From Bettongia penicillata ogilbyi (taxonomy: Eukaryota; Chordata; Mammalia; Diprotodontia; Potoroidae): DNA of 64,000 nucleotides. Positions 11,278 to 20,953 of this stretch are shown in pieces (position 1 is the first letter of the stretch; every line of letters begins with the position of its first letter). Made by a program: the position numbers and the translations under genes. Under the pieces are notes generated by a model, which searched no databases, had not been told where the DNA came from, and worked only from the letters and a program-made list of their open reading frames with translations. The stretch lies in assembly GCA_023548195.1 (NCBI GenBank), contig JAJHZJ010000121.1, forward strand, positions 4,467,680 to 4,531,679, given 5' to 3'.

Positions 11278-11512
11278 GTGTGTTTTTCAGTTGTGTCTGA
11301 CTCTTTGTGACCCTATTTGGGCCAAGACACTGGAGTGGTTTGCCATTTCCTTCTCCAACTCATTTTACAGATGAGGAAAGTGAGGCAAACAGGTTTAAGT
11401 GACTTGTCCAAGGTCACACAGCTAATAATGGTCTGAGGTCAGATTTTCAACTCAGGAAGATGAGTTTTCCTTGCTCTAGGTCTAGTGCACTACACACTGC
11501 ACCACCTAGCTT
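11278..11512 (-). repeat. SINE-A
   Basis: Reads reversed: 'cagttgtgtctgactctttg', 'agtggtttgccatttccttc', 'aagtgacttgtccaaggtca', ending 'tgcaccacctagct'. Confidence 0.93.
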
Positions 11513-11554
11513 TTCATACTTCTTCATCCTACGACTTTTTCCCGACCTCTCTGG

Positions 11555-11918
11555 TTCCTGTGCCTTTGTTTATAACTTACCCTATTCCTCCCATGGACCT
11601 TCCTCCCATATTTCTTTCTTCAGGGCCTAGGTCAGATAACAGTCCTCCTCCCTAAGCCCCTTCTTTACTTCCCTTCCCCTCATCTCAACTGAAAATGCTG
11701 TCTTCCTCCTCAATTTTTTTGTGACAGTTTGTCTGGACATATTCTTTGCGCTCATCTTAGTTTCTATCCTGTCATGGTCATTCATGTGCTTTTTATGGCC
11801 CTCGTTAAGTTGTAACCTCCATGAGAATGGGGGTCTCCTATCTATCATGGCATTCTTAGTATCCAGCCCAATGACTTACACATAGCAGTAATTTATTAAA
11901 TATCTGCTGAAAGAATGA
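11555..11918 (+). repeat. L2 3' end
   Basis: 'ttcagggcctaggtcagata', 'taacctccatgagaatgggg' and 'cacatagcagtaatttatta' match the 3' UTR of L2 up to its tail near 'gctgaaagaatga'. Confidence 0.75.
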
Positions 11919-12244
11919 AGATATGAAGAAAAGAAATCTATATTATTCAGGAAACAAGGATCCTGCTTTTTCTCTTCCCTCTGGACTCATTTTTTTTTTT
12001 TTTTTAGCCTTTTTACTACTAGGAAAGTAGGTGAAATGAGAAGAGATCAGCTACAAATACTTCCATTTAGATGCTAATTCCTGGTTTTTGCTTAAGTCAT
12101 CTCACATTTAAGTCATCTCACATAGCATCCCTCTGCTCACTTGTTACTCCATGAACTTATAAGAATATTGCCTGTCTGGAACAAATACCTATGGTGTTTT
12201 TTACTACAATGCAAATTCAAGATTATTTACAGAGTTTGGTCTGA
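11919..12244. other. Unassigned sequence with T run
   Basis: A run of about 16 T residues near 11990 and a tandem echo of 'aagtcatctcacat' (about 12095-12122); otherwise not recognised. Confidence 0.5.
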
Positions 12245-12372
12245 AGATGACAAGATTTGAAACTAGAAGGATTCTTAAAGATCATCTGGCTCAGTTACCA
12301 GTGAGGACACCTAGGTCCAGAGAAGCTTATCTAGGGTCACACATGATCCTGGGTTCAAACTTTGATTCTCCA
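12245..12372 (-). repeat. MIR-like SINE
   Basis: 'gaaactagaaggattcttaa', 'gtgaggacacctaggtccag' and 'gggtcacacatgatcctggg' follow reversed MIR order. Confidence 0.6.
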
Positions 12373-12649
12373 ACAACAGAAAGAAAGCAGAGCAGCTCAA
12401 TTCTTTACTATTCATCTACAGCGTGGCTTGGTTTGAACACCCCCAAATGAGATGCCCTTCCCAGGATCACTAAAAATCTCATTACCATGTAGTTAACTCA
12501 GTCTTACCTCCTCAGACACCTTCCCAGCTCTCAGCCTTCACTGCCTTCTAACTGGAGGATTAGAAGGTGGAGCACCACTTTGAGTATTACTCAAAGCTTT
12601 CCTTTACAGAATGAAAGATTTAGATTTTTCCAGTTCGTTTTCCACTTTC

Positions 12650-13120
12650 ATTTCTATTTCTACTTGGTTTGTACGCCACAGAACAATATGCCCCATGTGT
12701 ACCCCATCCCTTTCCAGATTCTTTTTGGATTTTGTCTTCCTTCAAGGGACTGTAAGCTCCTTGAGGGCAAATACCATCTTTCTTTATCTTATTTATATAC
12801 CCCACTGCTTAACACAGTGCCTGGCACATTGTTATTCCGTTATGTCCAACCCTTCATGACCCTCTTTGAGCTTTTCATAGCAAAAATAGTGGAGTGGTTT
12901 TTTCATTTCTCTCTCCAGATCATTTTATAGATGAAGAAACCAAGGCAAATAGGGTTAAGTGACTTGCCCAAGGTCACGCAGCTAGTAAGTATCTGAGCCC
13001 AGATTTGAACTCAGGAAGATGAGTCTTTCCAATTCCCAATGCAGTGCTCTATCCACTGTGCCACCAAGTTGACTGACATATAGGAAGGACTTAATAAATA
13101 TTTATTGAATATTGAATATC
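12650..13120 (+). repeat. LINE (L2/L3-type) 3' tail split by a SINE
   Basis: The 5' part ends 'acacagtgcctggcacat' near 12829 and the text resumes at about 13072 with 'acatataggaaggacttaat' and 'aaatatttattgaat'. Together they form a normal LINE tail ('ctggcacatagtagg...aataaatatttattga'), interrupted by the SINE at 12830-13071. Confidence 0.75.
12830..13071 (-). repeat. SINE-A nested in a LINE tail
   Basis: Reversed SINE-A: 'tgttattccgttatgtccaa', 'agtggttttttcatttctct', 'gtgacttgcccaaggtcacg', 'tccactgtgccaccaagttg'. Flanked by 'cacat' and 'gacat', possibly the remains of a target duplication. Confidence 0.88.
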
Positions 13121-13141
13121 AAATGTTGATTTTTTTTTTTT

Positions 13142-13362
13142 GGCAGTTAGGTAGCATGGTGGATGTAGTGTTGTGCTTGGAGTCAGGAAGACCTGAGTTT
13201 AAATCCTGTCTCAGAGAGGCCAGGAGCTATGTCATCCCAGGCAACTCACTTAAGCTCTTTGTGCCCCAGTTTCCTCATCTGTAAAGTAGGAGAGTTGAAC
13301 TCAATGGTCTCTAAGCTCCCTCCCGTCTCTAAATCTAAAAATGATCCTGTGATTCTATGTTA
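13142..13362 (+). repeat. SINE-C
   Basis: Head 'gcagttaggtagcatggtgg', 'gagtcaggaagacctgagtt', tail 'ttgaactcaatggtctctaa' and 'tgatcctgtgattct'. A T run precedes it. Confidence 0.88.
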
Positions 13363-13679
13363 AGAGGAATGACATTTGTACAGGAAATAACAAAATAGAA
13401 ATTTCTAACAGGGAGTTGATATTCAAGATAGGTAACTAAGGAGATAGTAAGAGAACACCTACCTCCTCTCGATGCGCTCAAGTAACCTGACTCAGATAAA
13501 CTACATTCTTGGATGCTAAAAGAACCAGCAGTTATGATAGCTCTGCTACTGTGTAAGTGATATTTGAATGACTGTGGACAATGAAAAAGACATCATAACC
13601 TTGGAGAAGGGCAAAAGTTATCCTGTTTTTCAAGAAAGGGAAGAAAACATAGTATTACACAAAATATAAGGCAGTAAGC

Positions 13680-13919
13680 TTGATTTTGATTACTGGGAAA
13701 ATGCTAGGTTGGATCATTAAAGACATGGTTGGTGAACATCTAGGGAAGGAGAGTTATGATTACATAAAGAGCCAATATGGCTTTATCAAAACATATTTTT
13801 CTAAACAACTCTTATTTCCTTTTTCTGATAGGAATATAAGATTAGTAGATGAGGGGGATGTTATACATAGAGTTTACTTAGATTTAAGCAAAGTATTTAA
13901 AAAATATATCTTATTCTAA
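13680..13919 (+). pseudogene. CR1 reverse transcriptase fragment
   Basis: A 79-codon open stretch keeps residues typical of the CR1 RT N-terminal fingers and motif A (VYLDLSKVFKK, in which the usual A-F-D after SK has decayed). It ends just before the hAT insertion. The FVDDT box lies downstream at about 14311, beyond stops. Confidence 0.75.
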
Positions 13920-13953
13920 TCTTGTGGAGAATACAGAGAGATGGGAATCAGAT

Positions 13954-14154
13954 CAGTGTTGTCAAACTCAAATAGAAAGGGGGACTGCTAAACTGTACAT
14001 ACGGATCCCTGCAGGTCACACATTGATTTAGTTTTAAAATGTAATATTACCTACGCTTTGTTGTATTTTTGCTTATTTTACTAAATATTTACCAATTACA
14101 TTTTTATCTGATTTGGGCCACAATTGGGAGTGTTGTGCATATTTGGCACCTCTG
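13954..14154 (+). mobile_element. hAT-type MITE with 8-bp target duplication
   Basis: The element starts 'cagtgttgtcaaactc' and ends 'tttggcacctctg', an imperfect terminal inverted repeat starting CAG and ending CTG. The flanking 8-mers 'aatcagat' (13946-13953) and 'gattagat' (14155-14162) match at 6 of 8 positions, as expected for an old hAT insertion. Removing it rejoins the CR1 text. At 201 bp it cannot encode a transposase. Confidence 0.85.
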
Positions 14155-14837
14155 GATTAGATGATACTACAATTGGACTCAGAATAGATTGAATGGTCAG
14201 ACTGAAGAGTAGTTGTTAATGGTTCAATGTTAATGTTGAGGGAGGTCTAGTGTGGAGTTCCCTGAAGATCTATCAGAGACTTAAATAAAGGCATTGATAA
14301 CATGTTCAACCAATTTGTAGATGACACAAAGCTATGAGAGATAGTACATTAGATAATAGCGTCAGGAAGCTCTTGACAGGCTAGAGAATTGGGCAAAATC
14401 TAATTAAAATGAAATTCAGTAATGATAAACCTGAGGTCTTATACTTGGGTACAAAAAAAATCAACTTCCTAGGTACAAGATAGAGGAGATGTGGTTAAAC
14501 ATCAATTTATCTGGAAAAGAAATAGGAGTTTCAGTCAATTGCAAGTATAATATGAGTTGGCAAGAATGTTGTCACACCCAAAAGAGCTAATACAATTTAG
14601 GATTACATTAAGAGAGGCATAACTTCTGGGAAGAGGCAATCCTCTGTCCTTGCCAAACCTAATAGGGAGTATTGTGTTCAGGTCTGGGTAGCTCATTTTA
14701 AGAAAGGATATTGATAAATTGGAATGCAAATGGAGGACAGACAGGAATGATGAAGGACCATGATTCCACATCATAATAAGAATGGTCTAAAGAACTGGAG
14801 ATGTTGGGTCTAGAGAAGAGAACACTCCAGTGGGAAG

Positions 14838-14953
14838 TACGACAGTTGGGTTCAAGTGACTTGACCAGGGTTACATAGTCAGTATGTGTCAGATGAAACA
14901 CAAACCTTTGTTTTCCTGGTTCTGAGGCTAACTCGCTATCATCTATAGTGTGG
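14838..14953 (-). repeat. SINE/MIR fragment
   Basis: 'ttcaagtgacttgaccaggg', 'cagtatgtgtcagatg' and 'gctaactcgctatcatctat' are reversed SINE head text. Confidence 0.7.
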
Positions 14954-15284
14954 TTCACTCTTTAAAATAGGCAAATACAAACATATTTTTAAAAAACCCT
15001 CAGTTCCAAACACAACTATAAGTGATACTTGGATTGTTCATTCTTTCATTTTCCTCCATCTGCCTGGAGTACCAAGTGTTGGATGTACTGATATGAACTG
15101 TTTACTGCAAATGAAATATTAGTTCTGTTAATTTAGTCATAGTTGACTTAGTATAAAAACAGATTTTAGAGTAAAAATACCTGCAAAGTAACTATTGATC
15201 CTTATAGGAAATTACTCTGGTTCTAAAAATAGAACTAAATTCCTGAACAGGAATCTTTTCTGCGACACCCCAGGGAAGTAGCTG
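14954..15284. other. Unassigned sequence
   Basis: Nothing recognised. Confidence 0.5.
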
Positions 15285-15560
15285 ACCAGACTCTACTGGA
15301 AGACCTTCAAAGGTCTGGAATGTGTTACTTCCCAAGGCAGTTCAATCCATTTTGGCACAACTCTAATTATTAAGAACTTTTACTTTTATTGAACTGAAGT
15401 CTTCCTCCCTCTAATTTCTACCCATGCTCCTGTGATCCAACCTCAGGCGCCACACAAAACCAGTCTTATCCTTTTACATGACAATCTTTCAGGTGTGTTA
15501 AGACAACCATTGCGATTCCTCACTAAATCTTCTCTGGATCAGTTCCTTTAACTGATCTAT
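15285..15560 (-). repeat. CR1/L3 3' region
   Basis: 'gttacttcccaaggcagttc', 'aactctaattattaagaact' and 'tcctcactaaatcttctctg' match the reverse complement of the CR1 3' region. Confidence 0.7.
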
Positions 15561-15571
15561 ATGTGTGGTTG

Positions 15572-15762
15572 GTATTCAATCATTTCAGTGTCCATTAGGA
15601 TTTTCTTGGCAGAAATACTGGAGGGCTTTGCCATTTTCTTCTCTAGATCCTTTTACAGAGAAGGAAACTGAGGCAAATGGGGGTGAGTGATTTGAAGATA
15701 GATTTGAACTGAGGTCTTCTTGACTCCAGGGCCACCCTGCACTGCCTAGCTTCCTCCATCTG
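15572..15762 (-). repeat. SINE-A, partly deleted
   Basis: 'tcatttcagtgtccattagg', 'tactggagggctttgccatt', 'aggaaactgaggcaaatggg', 'gcactgcctagcttcc'. The block around the tRNA-like A box is shortened. Confidence 0.82.
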
Positions 15763-16704
15763 TATATGGCATGATTTCAAATCACTATTTCATTTTGGTT
15801 TCCCTTGAAACTGTTGAGAAGATTTTTTTTTGTCCTCAGTTTCTAGGACTATATAACTTACCATTTTCCACTGGGAGGCACACACAATTGGTTTCAAATT
15901 ATATGATATAGTCAAATACTTTTTGTAAATATAAGTGAAAGGTTGAATGAATTGATATTTGTGGATTTTCTCTATGGGGGAACATTACCCTGAGGCAGGG
16001 TTTGACTATTACTTGAAGTATTCAGTGGTTTAAATCATTCTGCTTAAAGAGCAATAGTCTAAGTGACTTTAGTTGGTGAAGGAAGAATTAATCTTCATTT
16101 AGGTGCTTTAGGTTATTACCTACATAGAGTGGATTAAAGAGGACCAGGCAATCTCTTCTTTCTTAATTCTTCCACCAACAAGTCATGACTCTTGAAATTC
16201 TACTTTCAGAGATTAACTTATTTTGGTTACAAAGACTTCTGGTTTCTCAGCCTGACAATACTCCTTGGGGAAGGGTAACACTTTTAGTCATCTTCTAATA
16301 TCTATATGAAAATTACTTGATAATTAACTAAGAATAAGACTTCCGGAAAAGAGGAAACAATCTTGATACTGGAAGTGGAGAAAGGTGGAGAATGAGGGGA
16401 GTTTAAAAAAATGAATTTGAGAGAGCAACAGAAACCAACTCCTCCCATAGCAGTTCTGTCTACTGCTAGGCTCCAGTCAAGAAGTGTTTATGGGGACTGG
16501 TGTTGTCTATTGCTATTGACCAGCTTGGCTTCTATATCTGCTCACCTCACCTAGGAAGGAGAATACTGAATATCTTCAAAGGTCTGAGAAAAGGTGAGGT
16601 CCATGGAGGCCTAATTCTGGCATTTGTTTTTCCATAGTTACTTATGCTGTTCAGACTTATGCTGTACAATTTTAGTTCTGAGAATGACTGGTAAGCAATG
16701 ACCC
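15763..16704. other. Unassigned sequence
   Basis: Nothing recognised. The first 100 bp may be more of the CR1 remnant. Confidence 0.5.
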
Positions 16705-16880
16705 TAAAATAATATATAATCTTTGCTTTGGAAGGGACCTTAGAGATGGTCTAGTTTAAAACTCTCATGAAGAAACCAAGGCAGAGAGAGTCATAGGTTG
16801 ATTTGTTTGATGTCCCAAAGCTAATTTGTGGCAATGTGGAGACAAGCACCAATTCTTCTGACTCTTTCCATTACATGAAA
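16705..16880 (-). repeat. MIR-like SINE
   Basis: 'tttggaagggaccttagaga', 'gaagaaaccaaggcagagag' and 'cccaaagctaatttgtggca' follow reversed MIR order. Confidence 0.7.
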
Positions 16881-16940
16881 CAATTGGGAGTTGCATTTTG
16901 TATAGAATGCTTTAATTGTTATAGCTTAATGAAACATCTA

Positions 16941-17200
16941 GGGCAGCTAGATGGTAGAATGGACAGCGTCCTGGGCCTGGAGTCAGGAAGATTCACTTTT
17001 CTGAGTTTAAATCTGGCCTCAGACAAGCTATGTGAGCCTCCCCACAAGTCACTTAATCTTGTTTGCCTCAGTCTTCTCATCTGTAAAATGAGCTGGAGAA
17101 GGACATGGCAAGCCACTTCAATATCTTTGCCAAGAAAAACCCCAAATGAGGTCATGAAGAGTTGGACATGACTGAAATGACTGAACATCCACCACAACAA
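16941..17200 (+). repeat. SINE-A with target duplications
   Basis: Complete: 'gggcagctagatggtagaat' to 'aaatgactgaacatcc' with a CAACAA-type tail. The flanks 'aatgaaacatcta' (16928-16940) and 'aatgaaacaccta' (17201-17213) are a 13-bp target duplication with one mismatch, which fixes both ends. LINE-driven retroposition is the expected mechanism. Confidence 0.97.
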
Positions 17201-17380
17201 AATGAAACACCTAAGCAGTATTTTAGATTCTTTCAAGTTCTGAATTTCATACATGTTAGAATTTCACACATGCAAATAAATCACTTAACCTCTTAGTGCT
17301 AAGGCAAATCTCTAAGGTTCTAAATTGAAAACAACCTACATTAGTAAAGGGAGTTTTCTCTTACCCAGGAGTTCCCTAGA

Positions 17381-17455
17381 CACACGCATACACACATACA
17401 TATACACATACATACACATATATACACATATAACATATGTATATGTACATATAAT
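17381..17455. repeat. CA/TA-rich simple repeat
   Basis: Interrupted alternation of CA, TA and CATA units. Confidence 0.9.
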
Positions 17456-17997
17456 TTTTAGTAAAACATTTTCTGATCTTTCTGTCTTTCCCCCCACTCT
17501 GTGGCTCCAATTAGAGGACTCATTTTCCACTTTGTGTCAGGATCAAACTTCTGGAATAGAGATTTTGGGGAGGGACAGCATAAGGATGAATGCTGGCACT
17601 TGGAGCCACTAATTAGCCTCCAGGGATGTGTTTCCTGGGCCTAATGAGCAGACAGAGAATAGCTTTCTCATCCACGGCTTTCCATAGTTCCAAGGAAAGG
17701 ATGAGTAGGGCAGGAGCCACACCCATGGAAGCCCCAGTCCTTCAGGACTTCATCAACATATAATTTTTTTATACTTCTGTGTGTGACACTATTAGGAATT
17801 CTGTCAGACAGAAAAAGGGAGAGAATATAATCTCTGATTCCAAAGAAGTTGTAACAACAACAAACAATGATCTAGTTAGAGAAGCGAAGCATAAACACAA
17901 GAAATAATTAGACCGCAATATAAGACAAATAACATTTTGTATTTAAAAGGAATCTGCAACCCTTTTAAAATACCCCTCTATCTAAGACTGTTTAGTC
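17456..17997. other. Unassigned sequence
   Basis: Nothing recognised. Confidence 0.5.
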
Positions 17998-18152
17998 ATT
18001 TTTCAGTCACTTCACCTGATTTATCTCAGTCTTCTCATCTGTAAAATGAGCTGGAGAAGGAAATGGCAAACCATTCCAATATCTTTGCCAAGAAAAACCC
18101 CAAATGGTGCCTGGAAGAGTCAAACATGACTGAAAAAAATGACTCAACAACA
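17998..18152 (+). repeat. SINE-A 3' half
   Basis: 'tctcatctgtaaaatgagct', 'ggaaatggcaaaccattcca' and 'gaagagtcaaacatgactg', with no head. Confidence 0.9.
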
Positions 18153-18216
18153 CATTATACCAATTAAATAAAAAATGAGGGCCCCCTAAATAGATCCCTC
18201 CAAGGTCACGCAATTT

Positions 18217-18370
18217 CTGAAGTGCTTTGGCATTTCCTTCTCCAGTTCATTTGACAGAGGAGAAAGCTGAGACAAACAGGGTGAAGAGACGTTTTTAGGG
18301 TCACACAACTAGTAAGTGTTTGAGGACAGAAGAATCTTCCTGACTCCAAGCCCTGCACTTTGCTTCCTAT
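18217..18370 (-). repeat. SINE-A fragment
   Basis: 'gctttggcatttccttctcc', 'agctgagacaaacagggtga', 'gtcacacaactagtaagtgt'. Confidence 0.88.
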
Positions 18371-18464
18371 ACTAGTAAGTAAAATATACTTTCTTCCTAC
18401 TTATATTTTGCTTTTAGGGGTATGTAATTTTTCATGTTATGAATGAGAGCTGGCTTAGAGGAGT

Positions 18465-18590
18465 GGCATAAGCTAGGAAGAGTATATTGTGTAGACTAGG
18501 TTAAGACCATCTAGGTTTGACTCTGACACATGCTGACTACATGACTCTGGGCAAATCACTTGATCTTTTGGAGTCCCAGTCAGCTTAAGT
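18465..18590 (+). repeat. Old SINE/MIR fragment
   Basis: 'ccatctaggtttgactctga' and 'catgactctgggcaaatcac' match the SINE head. Confidence 0.6.
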
Positions 18591-18654
18591 TTTATACCAG
18601 GTCTTGATCAGTTGTCTATACCAGGAGCTCTCCAAACTAATAGGATCATAAGTC

Positions 18655-18737
18655 CCTCTTATGAGGTAAGCACCAGGGATTTAAAAAGAAAGACAAAAAG
18701 TCAGTATCTGCTCTCAAGGAACTCACAGTCTAATGTT
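18655..18737 (-). repeat. L2-type tail fragment
   Basis: 'aagcaccagggatttaaaaa' and 'ctctcaaggaactcacagtc' match reversed LINE 3' sequence. Confidence 0.5.
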
Positions 18738-18744
18738 TGTGAAT

Positions 18745-18819
18745 CTATGATCATATGATCACAGATTCAGAACTGGTAAAGATCTCAGATATTATCTAAT
18801 CCAACTCTTTCATTTTTTT
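18745..18819 (-). repeat. MIR-like repeat, left part of a split copy
   Basis: 'cagattcagaactggtaaag' and 'ccaactctttcatttt' begin a reversed MIR-like copy that resumes at 23716. The shared 9-mer 'tttcatttt' (18808-18816 and 23716-23724) is the target duplication of the inserted half-L1. Confidence 0.75.
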
Positions 18820-20953
18820 AAAAAAATTCTAAATGTTTGTTTCTTAATTTTTCATTTTCAACATTCATTTCCACAAAATTTTGAGTTCCAAATTTTCTCC
18901 CCATGTCTTCCCTCCCCCACCTCATGATGTCTTCATTCTGATTACCCTTTCCCTCCATCTGCCTTCCCTTCTATCACATCCCTCCCTTCCCTTATCCCTA
19001 TCTTCTCTCTTTTCTTATAGGGCAAGATAGATTTCCATACCCCATTACCTGTATTTCTTACTTCCCAGTTGTATGCAAAAACATTTCTCAGTATTCATTC
19101 CCAATACTTTGAACTCCAACTTCTCTCCCTTCCTCCCTCCCCAATCTTCAGTGAGAAGGCAAGCAATTCAATAAAGGCTGTATATGTGTAGTTTTTCAAA
19201 AGACTTCCATAATAGTCAAGTTGTATAAGACTAACTGTATTTCCCTCCATCCTATACTGTCCTCCATTTATTCTATTCTCTCTTTTGACGTTGGCCCTCC
19301 CCATAAGCATTTACTTCTAATTACTCCCTTCTCCCATTTGCTCTCTCTTCTATCATCCCCCTCACTCCACTTGTCTCCTTCTCCCCTACTTTCCAGTAGT
19401 GTACGATAGATTTTCATACCAAATTGAGTGAACATGTTATTCCCTCCTTAATCCAAATGTGAAGAGAGTAAGCTTCACTTTTTCCCTCTTACCTCCTTCC
19501 TTTTCTCCTCCATGGAATAAGCTTATTCCTGCTTCTTTTATGAGAGAGAATTTGCCCCATTCTATTTCTCCCTTTTTCCTCCCAATATAGTCCTCTCTCA
19601 ACCCTTAATTTTATTTTATTTTTTTTAGAAAAGTCTCAAGAGTTAAAATATTGTCTTTCTATGTAGGAAAAATCTCAAGAGTTATGAATATTGTCTTTCC
19701 ATGTGGGAATGTAAACAGTTCAATTTTAGAAAGTCCCTTATGATTTTTTATTTCCTGTTTACCTTTTCATACTTCTCTTGATTCTTGTGTTTGAAAGTAA
19801 AATTTTCTATTCAGCTCTGGTCTTTTCATCAAGAATTCTTGAAAGTCCTCTATATCATTGAATGACCATTTTTCCCCCTGAAGTATTATACTCAGTTTTG
19901 CTGGGTAGGTGATTCTTGGTTTTAATTCTAGTTCCTTTGACTTCTGGAATATCATATTCCAAGCCCTTCAATCCCTTAATGTAGAAGCTGCTAGATATCG
20001 TGTTATCCTGATTGTGTTTCCACAATACTTGAATTGTTTCTTTCTAGCTGCTTGCAATATTTTCTCCTTGACCTGGAAACTCTCGAATTTGGCTACAGTG
20101 TTCCTAGGAGTTTCTCTTTTTGGATCTCTTTCAGGAGGTGATTGGTGGATTCTTTCAATATTTATTTTCCCCTCTGGTTCTAGAATATCAGGGAAATTTT
20201 CCTTAATAATTTCATGAAAGATGATGTCTAAGTTATTGTTTTAGATTATGGCTTTCAGGTAGTCCCATAATTTTTAAATTGTCTCTCCTGGATCTATTTT
20301 CCAGGTCAGTTGTTTTTCCAATGAGATATTTCACATTATCTTCTATTTTTTCATTCTTTTGGTTTTGTTTTGTAATTTCTTAGTTTTTCATAAAGTCATT
20401 AGCTTCCATCTGTTCCATTCTAATTTTTAAAGAACTATTTTCTTCAGGGAGCTTTTGATCCTCCTTTTTCATTTGGCTAATTTTGCTTTTTAAAGCATTC
20501 TTTTCCTCATTGGCTTTTTGAACCTCTTTTGCCAATTGAGTTAGCCTATTTTTCAAGGTGTTATTTTCTTCAGCATTTTTTTAGGTCTCCTTTAGCAAGC
20601 TGTTGACTTGTTTTTCATGGTTTTCTTTCATTGCTCTCATTTCTCTTCCCAGTTTTTCTTCCACCTCTCTTACTTGATTTTCAAAATCTTTTTTGAGCTC
20701 TTCCATGGCCTGAGAACATTGCATATTTATTTTGGACGTTTTGCATGCAGAAGCCTTGACTTTTAGGTCTTCCTCTGAAGGTCTAAATTGTTCCTTCTCA
20801 TCTGAAAGGATGGAAGAAAATACCTGCTCACCAAGAAAGTAACCTTTTGTTGTGTTATTCTTTTTCCCTTTTTTGGACATTTTCCCAGTCAGTTACTTGA
20901 CTTTTGAGTTCTTCGTCAGGGCTGAGATTCAGATCAGTGGTGGCTCAATTCCC
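18820..20953 (-). mobile_element. Half-L1 (HAL1-like) copy A, 3' UTR, ORF1 and start of 5' UTR
   Basis: Read on the minus strand the order is 5' UTR, ORF1, then a pyrimidine-rich (plus strand) 3' UTR ending at a T run after 18811. The 3' end text 'caaaattttgagttccaaat' is typical of marsupial L1. ORF1 is followed directly by 3' UTR, with no ORF2. That matches half-L1 elements, which rely on L1 proteins in trans. The 5' UTR stops at 20953 and resumes at 23388 after a second insertion. Confidence 0.85.
19767..20880 (-). pseudogene. L1 ORF1 (RNA-binding protein) pseudogene, copy A
   Basis: The start codon at 20880-20878 opens a 99-codon stretch: a basic N-terminus, then a coiled-coil-like region rich in E/K heptads (KKDFENQVREVEEKLGREM). 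The C-terminal domain is readable at 19955-19767 and includes PRITYPAKLSIIL, which aligns with the conserved R-I-(S/T)-Y-P-A-K-L of L1 ORF1p. Stops and shifts break the centre. Intact ORF1p forms trimers and coats element RNA. The 3' third closely resembles copy C. Confidence 0.9.

Larger units (their letters stand above)
13440..14822 (+). mobile_element. CR1/L3 LINE remnant, split by a hAT element
   Basis: Follows the CR1-clade reverse transcriptase region. 'Tatggctttatcaaaacata' corresponds to the region before motif A, and 'gtttacttagatttaagcaa' (about 13871) encodes VYLDLSK, motif A. 'Caatttgtagatgacacaaa' (about 14311) encodes the FVDDT box. After that come 'ttcaggtctgggtagctcat' and 'gggtctagagaagagaa'. 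The segment 13954-14154 is a later hAT insertion. Frames are broken. Confidence 0.85.

Noticed and set aside
12580..12930. 116-codon plus-strand frame as a membrane protein
   Set aside because: F/Y/L-rich only because of T-rich DNA; it overlaps a LINE tail and a SINE.
16803..17171. 122-codon plus-strand frame as a gene
   Set aside because: It runs from a MIR-like repeat into a SINE-A; the translation is repeat-derived.
17325..17612. 95-codon frame with HTYIYTY-like repeats
   Set aside because: Translation of a CA/TA simple repeat.
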